From Erythrophleum ivorense (Eukaryota > Streptophyta > Magnoliopsida > Fabales > Fabaceae), in assembly GCA_026724425.1 (NCBI GenBank), contig JAIUCV010000355.1:124001-188000 (forward strand): 64,000 nt of DNA, in the 5' to 3' direction. The notes below the pieces were generated by a model. That model saw only the letters and a list, made by a program, of their open reading frames with translations, had not been told where the DNA came from and made no database searches. How positions within the stretch are numbered: position 1 is the first letter of the stretch; each line of letters starts with the position of its first letter. This document shows positions 1-9,952 of the stretch, one piece after another. Both the position numbers and the translations under genes were made by a program.

Positions 1-212
1 ATATAATTTTGCTTTTCCTTTATAATTTCTACAGTTACAAAAGGTACATATCCTAATAGCAAACAAAAAGGTCCATCTAACTTGTAGTTTTGTTGGCTGC
101 TCAATATTTCTCCTCTTGTTCTAATTCTAGGTCATTAGTAACATGTTTCACCCAGCACACTTATATATATAAAATATGCTCATTTTCTTCTATTCTTATT
201 TCTTATTGGCAG
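1..212 (+). other. 3' part of the intron before the NB-ARC exon of TNL copy 1
   Basis: This AT-rich stretch ends in a pyrimidine-rich tract and an AG at 211-212, a normal plant 3' splice site. It is closely similar to 19315-19530, which precedes the matching exon of the second TNL copy, so the duplicated block extends left of the window. In TNL genes the first exon encodes the TIR domain. That exon is not in these 212 bases and must lie upstream, so the gene is truncated at its 5' side by the window edge. Confidence 0.8.
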
Positions 213-1317
213 GAATGAAAGTAGTGATGTTGAGAATATTGTTGAACATGTTTGTAATATACTAGGAAAGACAAACTTATTTGTTGCTGACCATCCAGTG
301 GGAGTAAAATCTCGTGTGCAAGATGTGACTCAACTTTTGAACAACCAAAATTCCTCAAATGATGTGCTCCTAGTAGGAATATGGGGAATGGGAGGAATTG
401 GTAAAACAACCATTGCCAAGGCCATTTACAATGAAATTGGTTGCAATTTTGAAGGTCAAAGTTTCCTTGCAAATATTAGGGAAGTTTGGGAGCAAGATAA
501 TGGTCCAATTTCTTTACAACAAAGACTTCTTTATGATATTTATAAAACAACAAAAATGAAGATACATAGTATTGAGTCAGGAATAAGTATAATGAAGGAA
601 AGACTTCGCCATAAAAGGATACTTCTTATACTAGATGACCTGAATAACTTGGATCAACTAAATGCTTTATGTGGACATCGTGATTGGTTTCATAGTGGTA
701 GTAAAATACTTATCACAACAAGGGATCAACATATACTTAAAGTCTGCAAAGTGGACTATGTATATAGAATGCCAGAAATGGATGAAAGTGAATCTTTTAA
801 GCTTTTCAGTTGGCATGCATTTAAGCAAGCAGGTCCTAAAGAAGATTTCATTGAGCTGACTAGAAATGTAGTTGCTTATTCAGGGGGACTGCCGCTTGCT
901 CTTCAAGTACTTGGATCCTTTTTGTTTGCTAGGGAAATATTAGAGTGGAAGAGTGTATTGGAGAAACTCAAAAAAATTCCCAATAATCAAATACAAAAGA
1001 AACTAAAAATAAGCTTTGATAGTTTAGATTATTTGGATCAAGATATATTCCTTGATATATCTTGTTTCTTCATTGGGATGGACAGATATGTTACAACACA
1101 TATAATGAATGAATGTGGATTTTGTGCCGATATTGGAATAGCTACCCTTGTAGAGCGGAGCCTTGTCACTGTTGACAAGAAGAATAAGCTTGGAATGCAT
1201 CACTTGTTGCGAGACATGGGAAGAGAAATCATTCGTGAAATGTCACCAATTGCGATTGAGGAGCGTACGAGGCTATGGTTTCATGATAATGCTCTTAATG
1301 TATTATCAAAACACATT
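213..1317 (+). CDS. TNL resistance protein copy 1, NB-ARC exon
   Basis: This exon codes for the nucleotide-binding switch of a TIR-NB-ARC-LRR immune receptor, which binds ADP/ATP and couples pathogen sensing to TIR signalling in cytoplasm or nucleus. The 368 codons are open from the acceptor (AG 211-212; base 213 completes a codon from the previous exon) to the donor GT at 1318. In order: linker with the family motif VGVKSRV (about residue 29), P-loop GMGGIGKTT (57-66), kinase-2 LLILDDL (137-143), RNBS-B ILITTRD (165-171), GLPLA (about 225), RNBS-D FLDISCFF (279-286), and the MHD position (328-330). That position reads MHH because codon 1201-1203 is CAC, whereas the paralogue at 20516-20518 has GAC. 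The exon ends in phase 0 and joins 1559. Family assignment is sure; whether the protein works is unknown. Confidence 0.93.
385..406 (+). promoter_or_regulatory. candidate miR482/miR2118-type target over the P-loop codons
   Basis: The P-loop codons read GGAATGGGAGGAATTGGTAA, the degenerate sequence to which the plant miR482/2118 superfamily pairs in NB-LRR transcripts, triggering secondary siRNAs. The match in type is visible; actual pairing in this species is inference, because the miRNA sequence is not in the window. The same bases occur unchanged in the pseudogene copy at 19700-19721. Confidence 0.4.
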
Positions 1318-1558
1318 GTAAGTACTTTATATGCTAATAGTTTTTTTTTTCAAAAAAAAAGCTAAAGAAAGAAAAGACATGAATGGGTAGATTGCACCAT
1401 CCATTTGGTTTCTTATCAAATAAAATTTAAATAATGGGTTTAGTTCTAAATTATTTTATAGTTTTTATCTACTAGTTCTAGGTTTCATGTCATATTGTTT
1501 TAGGTCAAACATGTCTATTGTATAAGTTCTTTATTTTGCTATGCTTCTTATTTCATAG

Positions 1559-1834
1559 GGAACAAACTTTGTGGAGGGATTGGCTTTGAAGCTACCAAGA
1601 ACCAAGACCATTTCTTTGAAAACCAAATCATTTGAAAAGATGGAAAGACTTAGACTACTTCAACTTGGTCATGTACAACTTGAAGGAGATTATAGATATC
1701 TTTCAAAAAATCTTAAATGGCTTTGTTGGCATGGGTTTCCATTGAGATACACACCTAGCAAATTTCATCAAGGAAGTTTAGTTGCCCTTGAGCTCAAATA
1801 CAGCAATCTCAAAATAGTGTGGAAGAATCCCCAA
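1559..1834 (+). CDS. TNL copy 1, NB-LRR linker and first LRR exon
   Basis: This exon has 92 codons between acceptor AG 1557-1558 and donor GT 1835-1836, in phase 0 at both ends, so it joins both neighbouring exons without a frame change. It begins GTNFVEGLALKLPR, the EGL motif that opens the third exon of many TNL genes, and then carries the first leucine-rich repeats (LRLLQL, LKWLCWHGFP, LVALEL, LKIVW). LRRs shape ligand recognition and hold the NB-ARC off. The paralogous exon at 20846-21121 has the same length but a stop where this one has the TGG of LKW. Introns on both sides (1318-1558 and 1835-2050) are short and AT-rich. Confidence 0.92.
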
Positions 1835-2050
1835 GTAAGTGGTTAAAGTTTATTTTTCCTTTCATTTTTCTTTCTTTTTATTGTAATTTAATGTTGTAAT
1901 TTTAAATGGTGTTTGGTAAATTTTAGAAAAAGGCTAATATATATGGAATTGAGATTAATTTCTTTTGTATCTACATACTTCACTTTCAAAGTTTATTCTA
2001 TAATTTAATTTCTTGCATATCAAAGTGCTTCTTTTTTTTTTTTGTTGCAG

Positions 2051-2887
2051 TTGCTTGAGAAGTTGAAAATCCTGAATCTTAGTCATTCACATTCTTTGAA
2101 ACAAACTCCTGACTTTTCAAATTTGCCTAATCTTGAAAGGTTAATACTCAAAGATTGTTCAAGGTTATCTATAGTTCACCATACCATTGGACAGCTTAAT
2201 AAACTTCTTTTGTTAAATTTGAAAGATTGTAAGTTCCTTCCTTGCCTACCAAGAAGTATATATAAGTTGACATCTCTAAAGACTCTCATTCTTTCTGGTT
2301 GTTCAAATATTGAAAAGTTAGAGGAGGACTTGCAACAAATGGAATCCTTGATGACTCTTATTGCAGATAATACTGCTATAACAAAAGTTCCTTTTTCAAT
2401 AGTAAGATCAAAAATTGGATATATATCTCTATGTGGCTATGAAGGATTATCGCATGAGGTGTTTCCTTCACTTATTTGGTCTTGGATGTCCCCAAAAAAT
2501 AATCCCTTCTCTCTTATTCAACCATTTGAAAGCTTGTCATCTGTAGTTTCCTTAAACATACTGGATCCGAGTTTCCATGGTCTTTCATTTATTATGAGTG
2601 AAGTTCCAAAGCTTCAAAGTCTATGTGTGGAATGTAGCTCAAATTCCCAACTAGATCAAGATGTAGCAAGAATTTTGGATACCTTATATGTCGCAAATTG
2701 TACACGATTGGAAACATTACCAAGTACATCACAAATCTCAGCTTCAGGTATGGAAACTTTGGTAACAACTGATTGTTACAATCAAATGCACATTTTTGCA
2801 GCATCACAAAATTCCTTGAGATGTCTTTTGATTCAAATGGGAAGGAATGACCAAGTCATAAGTACTCTTGTAGAAAGCATTTTACAG
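2051..2887 (+). CDS. TNL copy 1, main LRR exon
   Basis: This exon of 279 codons runs from acceptor AG 2049-2050 to donor GT 2888-2889, phase 0 at both ends. It encodes about six recognisable LRRs in the first 120 residues (LEKLKILNLSHS, LERLILKDCS, LLLLNLKDC, LKTLILSGCS, MTLIADNTAIT, IGYISLCGYEG), then a region typical of the subfamily (IWSWMSP and NSLRCLLIQMGRN) that leads to the C-terminal domain. No stop or frameshift is present, in contrast to the paralogue at 21367-22205. The LRR block is short for a TNL. The recognised ligand or effector cannot be inferred from sequence. Confidence 0.92.
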
Positions 2888-4015
2888 GTTAGTCGTCTCT
2901 CTATCTCATTGTCATTATAACCATTAAAGTATATTATATAGTTTATCTTTATCTAGTTTGACTTAATATTAGTTTGTCTTTTTGTGATTTAAAATATGTT
3001 ATTCAACTCTCTTGTAATAAGTTATAGAACAAATTACATCAACTTTCCTTAAAGTTTAGTTAAATTACATATAATATTTTTGAATTAGAAAATATCATTT
3101 GACTCTTATGACCCTTGATGTATATTGCACAAACCTATTTTACTTTTTATTTTCTGCTAATAAAGTTAAATTAAAGTACATTCCATTAAAAACATGAAAG
3201 CATATTATTCTCCATCTTCTCTTCTATCAAAGTATAGTTACTTTTACCCCCCTTGTTTGTTGTGTTTATATCTATATAATGCGTGCCTACTACTTATTTA
3301 TTAAAAAAAATCTAACCAAAGTAGTGTATAAATGTGATGTTAAGCTCTAATATAAGACTATAATTTTATTCTTAATATGACAAAATAAGCAACAAAGTCA
3401 TTTATTTTCAAAATGAACACGCATCTTGTGTAAAAAATTAACTTAATTGATAGAAAGTAAATAATAGAGTTAGGTTTCTGCAATATTATCAAATGTCAAG
3501 AGAGCTAGATTACATTTTTCAAGCAAGAGCAAGTGTAATTTAGCCAAACATCAAGGGAAGTTAGTGTAATTTAATATAAGTTATATGATTACCTAAACAC
3601 ACTATGATACTTTCTATCCAAATTTTGACAAAAATATCCATTTGAACATTAAATCAGTGAATAATTTTATTATTAAAAGTATATTTCACTTTTCTCTTGA
3701 ACAATTTTACATTGTTCTCAGGTTTTTTCTGGAATTAAATTGATAATTTCAATTTTCTAATGTCATTTTAATCTTAACAATGGGCTTAAAAGTGTAAGAA
3801 ACTATTTAACGAATCAATGGAACATACTTTCAATAATAAATTTTTTTTATTATTTTTTATTAAAATTAAGATAAAAAATATCATTCAATGATTACGTAGT
3901 ATTTAACTAAACTCATTGGTATTGAAGCTTTAAATCACCATGGGATGAGCTAAATCACCCAACCTTTAATAATTAATATATAGTTATATAATTTGAGCAA
4001 ATTTTTATGGTACAG
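2888..4015 (+). other. last intron of TNL copy 1
   Basis: This is a 1128-bp AT-rich intron with donor GTTAGT at 2888 and acceptor TACAG ending at 4015. I see no open coding segment or mobile element in it. It aligns along its length with the last intron of the second copy (22206-24093), except that the second copy holds an extra 746-bp insertion at 22331-23076. This intron therefore shows the uninserted state of that site. Confidence 0.8.
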
Positions 4016-4531
4016 AAATTGAAAACCAGTGGATCAGATGATTGTTGTCTTCCTGGTGACAAACATCCTGATTGGCGAACTTTCAATGGTGAAAGAGATT
4101 CAGTAATTTTTGAGGTGCCTCGAGTCAGTGGTTGTAACTTGAAAAGAATGGCTTTGTGCATTCTTTATTTGTCTTCTCAAGGCAACATGACATCTGGACA
4201 TATTAATAATGTGTTGATCATAAATTACACTAAGACTACCATTCAGCTCTACAAGCGAGACACGCTAACTTCCTTTGATGATGAAGAATGTCAAAGCCAT
4301 ATTTCAAATCTTGAACCCGGAGATAAAGTGGAGATTATGGTGGTTTGTGGGTATGGGCTTACTCTAAAGAAGACAGCGGTTTATCTATTTTATGGTTCAT
4401 CAATTCAGGAAACAATGGAGATTTCACATGCTGAAGATAATTTTTCTTTGGTTCGTAGCAGATTTAGTCACAAAAGTTTTCCCGAAATTTTTCAAAAACT
4501 TTTTAGGGAACAAAGAACTTTAGAAAATTGA
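4016..4531 (+). CDS. TNL copy 1, C-terminal post-LRR (C-JID) exon with stop
   Basis: This terminal exon of 171 codons plus TGA (4529-4531) begins KLKTSGSDDCCLPGDKHPDW, typical of the post-LRR jelly-roll/Ig-like domain (C-JID) that follows the LRRs in many TNLs and contributes to ligand contact. Further on, SVIFEVP, KRMALCILYLSS, LYKRDTL, NLEPGDKVEIMVV and KKTAVYLFYGSS follow the family order. It joins the LRR exon in phase 0. Near the 3' end it lacks 48 bases (16 codons, in frame) that the paralogue has between its NFPLVP and RFSH motifs. The four exons in the window together give about 910 residues, so with a TIR exon the full protein would be near 1,080. Confidence 0.92.
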   Translation, partial: KLKTSGSDDCCLPGDKHPDWRTFNGERDSVIFEVPRVSGCNLKRMALCILYLSSQGNMTSGHINNVLIINYTKTTIQLYKRDTLTSFDDEECQSHISNLEPGDKVEIMVVCGYGLTLKKTAVYLFYGSSIQETMEISHAEDNFSLVRSRFSHKSFPEIFQKLFREQRTLEN

Positions 4532-4566
4532 CAAATATAACCTTCTATAATATTCATTTTCCAGCA

Positions 4567-4572
4567 AATAAA
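4567..4572 (+). terminator. possible polyadenylation signal of TNL copy 1
   Basis: AATAAA lies 36 bases after the stop codon within AT-rich sequence and is followed by T-rich stretches (4590-4660) of the kind seen near plant poly(A) sites. Plant signals are loose, so this is only a plausible site. Confidence 0.4.
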
Positions 4573-5437
4573 AATTTCTTATATTCCATTTATCTTTTTA
4601 TTTTTGTTTTTCAATATTTTCTATATTATAGTTTTCTATCTTTCTGTTTTTGTTTTCTTTTATATAGTGCATTTGTTTGTTAATTTGAAGGTCTTTCCAT
4701 CCTCGTAAAATGTTGGATATCTATGGTTCATGTATGTGCTGAAAAGTAGCGATGCTGATAAGTCATTATTTGTGTGCATAGACCTTTTTCCCAAACATGA
4801 TTAATTCACTGTAAGATTGGATTTCCTCCCTCCTTGAGTTGAAGGGAAGTGCTTTAGGCTAATTATGTTACTATGAGAGAGGGAACTACGCAAGAATCAG
4901 GAAAAATGTGTCTTTTGACACTAATAAGCGTGATTTTTTTTTTCCTAATGGTCCAGAAAAAGAATGCTTTTTTTGCTTTTTCTTAAGTACTGAAACAAAC
5001 ATGTCTTTTGATATGGAATATCATCTGCAAGTAAGAGGCATAATGGCTATGGAATTTATTATTGAAAATATAGTCGTGGCAACAACCAATGCCTGCCATA
5101 TATTTACATTGCAACAATGAAGCTATATGTTTTTGCACATATAATAAATATGTAATAGAAAGTCTTAAATTTATTAGTTTGAGACATATATATGTTAGAC
5201 AATGAATGTGTGATGGCATAATCCCTATTCAATGTGCGAGACCAAGCAATAACTTGGCAGAGGAATCATGAAAACTAGAATATAGCATTTGACGATGAGT
5301 CTTAAACTTTTGGTGAGCTATTTTATAGGTAATTAGATTCTTTTGTGATAATTATAGTTTTAAGTCGAGAATTATGTGTTAAGACAACATGCTTCAATTA
5401 ATTATGTTAAATCTTTGAACTAGTTACATTTAGAAGA
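4573..5437. other. 3' flank of TNL copy 1, shared with copy 2
   Basis: There is no gene here. The stretch to about 5230 aligns with 24660-25400 downstream of the second TNL copy (shared phrases include AAAAGTAGCGAT and CATGATTAATTCA), with small insertions and deletions. The tandem duplication therefore extends past the 3' end of the gene. From about 5230 on I see only AT-rich sequence. Confidence 0.6.
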
Positions 5438-5733
5438 GGGAAAATTATATCTAAAGACTTTGATTTTGTAAAACTTATAATAAATGATTTTAAAAGTCAA
5501 AATTATTTTCAAGAAATATAATTACTATTAAACTTTAAGGTATTTATTATTGGGTTTAGGAAAATTACGACTAGATTTAGAAAAATTTATCACTTTTTTA
5601 AACTCAATAATAATTTTTTTAAACTCAATCTTCTTAAACTTGGTAATAATTGTGATCTTTAAGGATAATTATAATTTTTAAAATCTTTTATTATAAATTT
5701 TACAACATCCAACTCCTTGAATATAATTTTTCC
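5438..5733. repeat. foldback (long inverted repeat) element, MITE-like
   Basis: About 120 bases at each end are inverted, imperfect copies of one another: the left arm from GGGAAAATTATAT through TTATAATAAATGATTTTAAAA is met by its reverse complement ending near 5733. The two arms meet around 5580-5620 with the motif AAACTCAATA. This gives a near-complete hairpin of about 300 bp, as in foldback or Stowaway/MULE-type MITEs. The flanks are TTAGAAGAG and TTAAGAAAAG, a possible degraded target duplication, so the superfamily cannot be assigned. Confidence 0.6.
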
Positions 5734-7331
5734 TTAAGAAAAGACCCAAATTAAAAGATACACTTCCCAATGCATATAATTCTATAGTGACATATTGACT
5801 TATGTGAAGGAGCTGAGTGGTCCATTTCTTTGATGTTATCTGAATTGTAGTTCATTGTGCTTGTAAATGGACCATGGATGTTTTAGAGGCAGTGGACATT
5901 ATATTATACAATATCTTCACCACAGCCTTGCCATTTTATGCTACTCAAGCCAACCAACATGATTGACAAGGAGGAGATCTAAACTTAGACATTGGCTTTC
6001 TTGAAAGTGGAAAAGAATTTCATCTAATCCTAAGGAGCATGTTTGTGGAGATTGCAATTGATAGCCTTATGGTGTTGGATGAGTTTTACATGTGAATTGT
6101 GTGATAATGACGCAGGAAATTAGCATGAACACAAGTTTAAATCTATGATATGATTTAATGATGCAGATAAAAAGATAAATAATATTTGTTTATACGCTGG
6201 GGACGGGCAACCTTTATGTCTCTTAATTTTGATATAATTGACAGAGTTAACATATATAAGATGACATTGAAATTTTGACAACTACGTGGAACAACAATTA
6301 TAAACGAGCTATTTGAATATTGAATTGGTCAAAATTTTATTCTGGTCTTTAGAGCAGTGTTTTATATTGATCTTGAGATTATTATTTTTTAAAATAAATT
6401 TATAAGTTTTGAAAACGTTCCAAATAAATCTTTCATATATCCTCGATTTGTTAACGGCAATGTAGCATTTTGGTTGGTTTGCCAAACTGAGCCATTTGGC
6501 ATGGAGGAAAGAAATAGATTCTATTTCTATAGTTAGGTGTAATGTATGTTATATTATTGTAATAATTATTTAATAATATTTATTTTTTTATTTTTTAAAA
6601 AATTAATGTACATTTTTATTTATAAAATCATTTTTTTTAATTTTCATTCGTATTCCTAACAGCTTGTTCACTCCTTTCAATCATAGTTTTCTCTCTCTAA
6701 TCTCTTCTTTTTGGCCCCACCCATGGTGTCGGCTCAATAAAAGGAAAAAAAAAAACAAAGAATGGGGAATCTCGAAATGGTACAAAATGTCAACTATGAA
6801 AAGGGAAAGCTATATAATCTCTTGTTGGTTTCTATTTCTGGTTATGAGAGGATGATGCATCAACGATTATAAATTCTCCATCAAAATTTGAGATTCAAGA
6901 TATTGAGTGGGAAAAAGAAAAGAAAAATAGAAAGTAGTCTATAACATCGCAACCCAGCCTAGATCCCGAAAATTTGCAAACCATAACTTTGAAACTTGAA
7001 AAAAAGGAAATATGGGAGAAATGAGTTTCACAAGATTAAACAAATCTGAAAGAAGACAAATAACTTCAATTAGGATCTCCAATAGAGGAAGCTGTCGCGC
7101 TTCAAAACTAGATGCGGCCAGCACAGAGTACGAGGAGATGTCACCATCCGTGATCCTGACTAATTACATACAAATCCTCCTTCCTTCCACCAATTTGGCC
7201 GAAGATTTGCGTAGCGTATCCATAAATTAACACTTCAATCACAAATTAAGTCTTGTTTGATTATATAACACCATAGTTAAGTATTTATCTTATATTCTGT
7301 GGGAAATGAGCAGTATGTCTTCCATACTTAG
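5734..7331. other. AT-rich spacer without a recognisable gene
   Basis: Only short frames without family motifs occur here. I see no TIR exon, RNA gene or transposon end that I can support, and no clear tandem repeat. Confidence 0.6.
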
Positions 7332-7977
7332 TGTTGGAGAATATATATGTGTGTGTCAAAATTGCTCAAACAAATGAAGGCCCAAGGGTATAAATATTAA
7401 CATGCTCTTATGGAAGAGCAAAATGGGCCTAGGAGGAGAATGGGCTCGCGCGCACAAAAGGCTGAACCAACACAATTGAGTTTAATTGAAATTCGTCGAT
7501 TTTTCCCCCCCTGCGCGCAAAATATACGCGATGTTGGATACTTTTTACCGTTTCAGGGTGGAAATATTTCTGAATGTGTCATCCGTTTCGTGTAATTACT
7601 AGTCCGTTTTTATTTTTATTATTTGATTGAATTTCCATTAATCCCATTAATCCTTGTGTCGGAAACCGCCCAACGTTCAGAAACATTCCCGTTAATATAA
7701 TTAAATGTGGTCCAACGCCTTGCTACATTTGAGGCTATAAATACCGCATTGCTCTTTGAGTTCGATGCACTACAGCTATGGACAACCTTTGAGCTGCTCT
7801 CTCTTATTCTCTCTCTGAGTTTTAATTTCCGCTGTTCTGCTTCCCTGCAACATTGCAGAAGAATCCGTTCAATCCTGGAGAGTGTCGTCTTGTGGCAGAA
7901 TATCTCTCAAGGATAGTGTCCTTGCACACGGCTCGGGTTTATTTGAATCTAACAAATTTCTTATTTGGCTGCTAACA
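7332..7977 (+). mobile_element. solo LTR, Ty1/copia-like, TSD CTTAG
   Basis: This 646-bp element starts TGTTGGAG and ends GCTAACA, flanked on both sides by CTTAG (7327-7331 and 7978-7982), a perfect 5-bp target duplication. Inside are a TATA-type box (CTATAAATAC, about 7735) followed by a pyrimidine-rich leader (CTCTCTCTTATTCTC), the usual U3/R arrangement of a copia LTR. No internal domain or second LTR is present, so it is a solo LTR left by recombination. It sits at the left border of the first gene-fragment cassette. The copia assignment rests on the TGTTGG start and general look. Confidence 0.85.
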
Positions 7978-8950
7978 CTTAGGACATACACAACCAGTGC
8001 CAAAGACGGTACCGGCCCTCCAACTGTTGGACAAAATGCCTCTAAGAGGCTTGACCATTCAGAGGATACACCTGCAGTATTCGACGTCCCAGGGCAGTCA
8101 GACTTCATGAAAGACCAGAATGGTGAGTTGAAGAATGACTTGCTTTCCCCAGCCCATAAAAATGGTTCAGTCCCAGCAAAGGTGGACGATGGATTGACTA
8201 AGTAGGATACTCAGATGTCTCAGGATGAATATAACGGGGATGGTTTCCAATAATTTTGGTTTTCAATAACGGGGATGTCTCAGGATGAACATAACGGGGA
8301 TGTCTCATAACTACAGTACTGAATTTTTAGAAGATTTGATGAATTTCAATAATTTTGACACTGTTAAAGATGTGACTTTTTGCCCTTTTCGTGCACGAGT
8401 TCTCTAGTGTTCTAACTAATTCTTGTCTCATATTATGGGATGTACGTGTTGGCTCTAACCATTTGGTCCTTTGTTGCATCAAAGAAGACAGCACCTTCTA
8501 GTGGAAGAACCTAGAGAATGTGGAGCTGCATCAGTTTACGCGCAAAGACAAGGAGCCATGCCACACTGTGATGTTTCCCTCTACCCTCCTTGGAACTAGT
8601 GAAAATTGGACTTTAACAAAGACTATTAGCTAGTGTTAATGAATACTTGAATTACGAAGCAGGGAAGGTTTCCAAAAGCAAAAGGTATTGGAGGGTTTGG
8701 TAATGATGTAAAAGATACTAATAGTCTAGTTGAAGTTTGGAGATATTACTTGCTAATCAATAGCCTGAGGTATCACACATTATTTACATGGCCCAACTTG
8801 CAAGCAAGATTTGGTTGCCTTACCTCTATAGGTTTGTTTACTCATCTTGTATTTCAAGAAGATGAGCTTAATTGGAGGAGTTTTCATCCTTTCTACCAAA
8901 AAAGGATCCCTAGTTGCAATTTTATGCTTCTCAATCTGAAATCGTAATAT
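7978..8950 (+). pseudogene. gene-fragment cassette, copy 1 (deleted version)
   Basis: This is a degenerate, shorter relative of 25,890-28,330. It begins with an open piece (about 7981-8205, reading DGTGPPTVGQ, DVPGQSDFMKDQNGE and PAKVDDGLT) that I do not recognise but which is clearly the homologue of 25,910-26,110. It then jumps at about 8300 to sequence matching 27,330 onward, skipping the PP2C and kinase pieces of the other copy. From 8460 to 8760 it carries a broken methionyl-tRNA synthetase fragment (ENVELxQF, YLNYEAGK, SKSK) with stops and frameshifts. The segment 8220-8310 contains small internal duplications of GGATGTCTCAGGATGAA. It cannot code for a working protein. Confidence 0.75.
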
Positions 8951-9837
8951 TCAGTCTAAATGGTTTTTAGTTTACTTTTTCTTTTTAAGGTTAGATTATT
9001 TAGTTGGTTTCAAAGTTTTACTCAATTTTTAATTTAGTTTCTATGGTTTAAAAAATTAAAATTAAATCTTATAGCTTTCAGATTTTTTAAATTAATATTA
9101 ATATATTCAGCCATATATCATCTTAGTATTTTGGATAACCACGATATAAGCCAATAAAAAGGATAAACGTTGATGATTATAAAATAAATTTTACTTACAT
9201 GTGGTAGGTAATGCAATTGAAGGGGTTGACATGAATTATATATATATATATATATAATAGTAAAATAATATGCAGTTAGCTACTTAAACAAAATTTAACA
9301 GCATATAGAAATTTTGCAACAACAACTAAATTATAATTATAAATTCTTAAAAATATGAGAACTCAATTGTAAATTTTAAATTATTGAGATTATATTAAAG
9401 ATTGAATTAAACTCCCTGCAACAAACTAATTTACCGACCATCTAATAAGAAATCCTCAAATTTGATGTCAGATAGTAAACTGTTGCGTTGTGAAGATTGA
9501 TGCTCTTGATCTATTTTAGATTAGATGATGTAATTTACAATTAATTCACAGTTGTCTGGGAACTTATCAATTCCCTTTCTTACTAATAGCTAAAAATTAT
9601 TTCATGACTACTCATATTTCAGCAACCTTAAACTAATAAGGCTATTCCTTTTTCATTTAGCTTCATACAGAAACGATTGTTATAAATTTTCATAAAGCAT
9701 CTAGATATATAAATTCTTTCTTCTTTCTTCTTTTTATGGAAAAGCAGTTAGATAAGTTCATATATGAAAAAAAAAATTTTTAAAAAAGCATATGTAATGT
9801 ATTTTACAAAACAAAGTCTTCTTAAATTTTACACGAA
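8951..9837. other. AT-rich spacer with a TA microsatellite
   Basis: No gene is seen. A run of about ten TA dinucleotides lies at 9235-9257. The start of the stretch (to about 9000) still resembles the 3' edge of the other cassette (28,330-28,400). Confidence 0.6.
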
Positions 9838-9952
9838 TGCTGTGTTTGGAAACACTTTTGAAGACCTTCAAACCACGGTTCACAGAAATAATAAAATGGA
9901 ACTTTTATGTAAACGTGAGTTTTGAATATGATTCCAAACATACACAAAATCC
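9838..9952. mobile_element. candidate short MITE with GTTTGG ends
   Basis: The left end TGTGTTTGGAAACA and the right end, which reads GTATGTTTGGAATCA in reverse complement, form imperfect terminal inverted repeats about 115 bp apart. Small elements of this look are common in eudicots. I cannot define a target duplication, so this is tentative. Confidence 0.35.

Noticed and set aside
203..472. Minus-strand frame across the NB-ARC exon start
   Set aside because: It is antisense to the P-loop exon and also appears antisense in the paralogue because the sequences are homologous.
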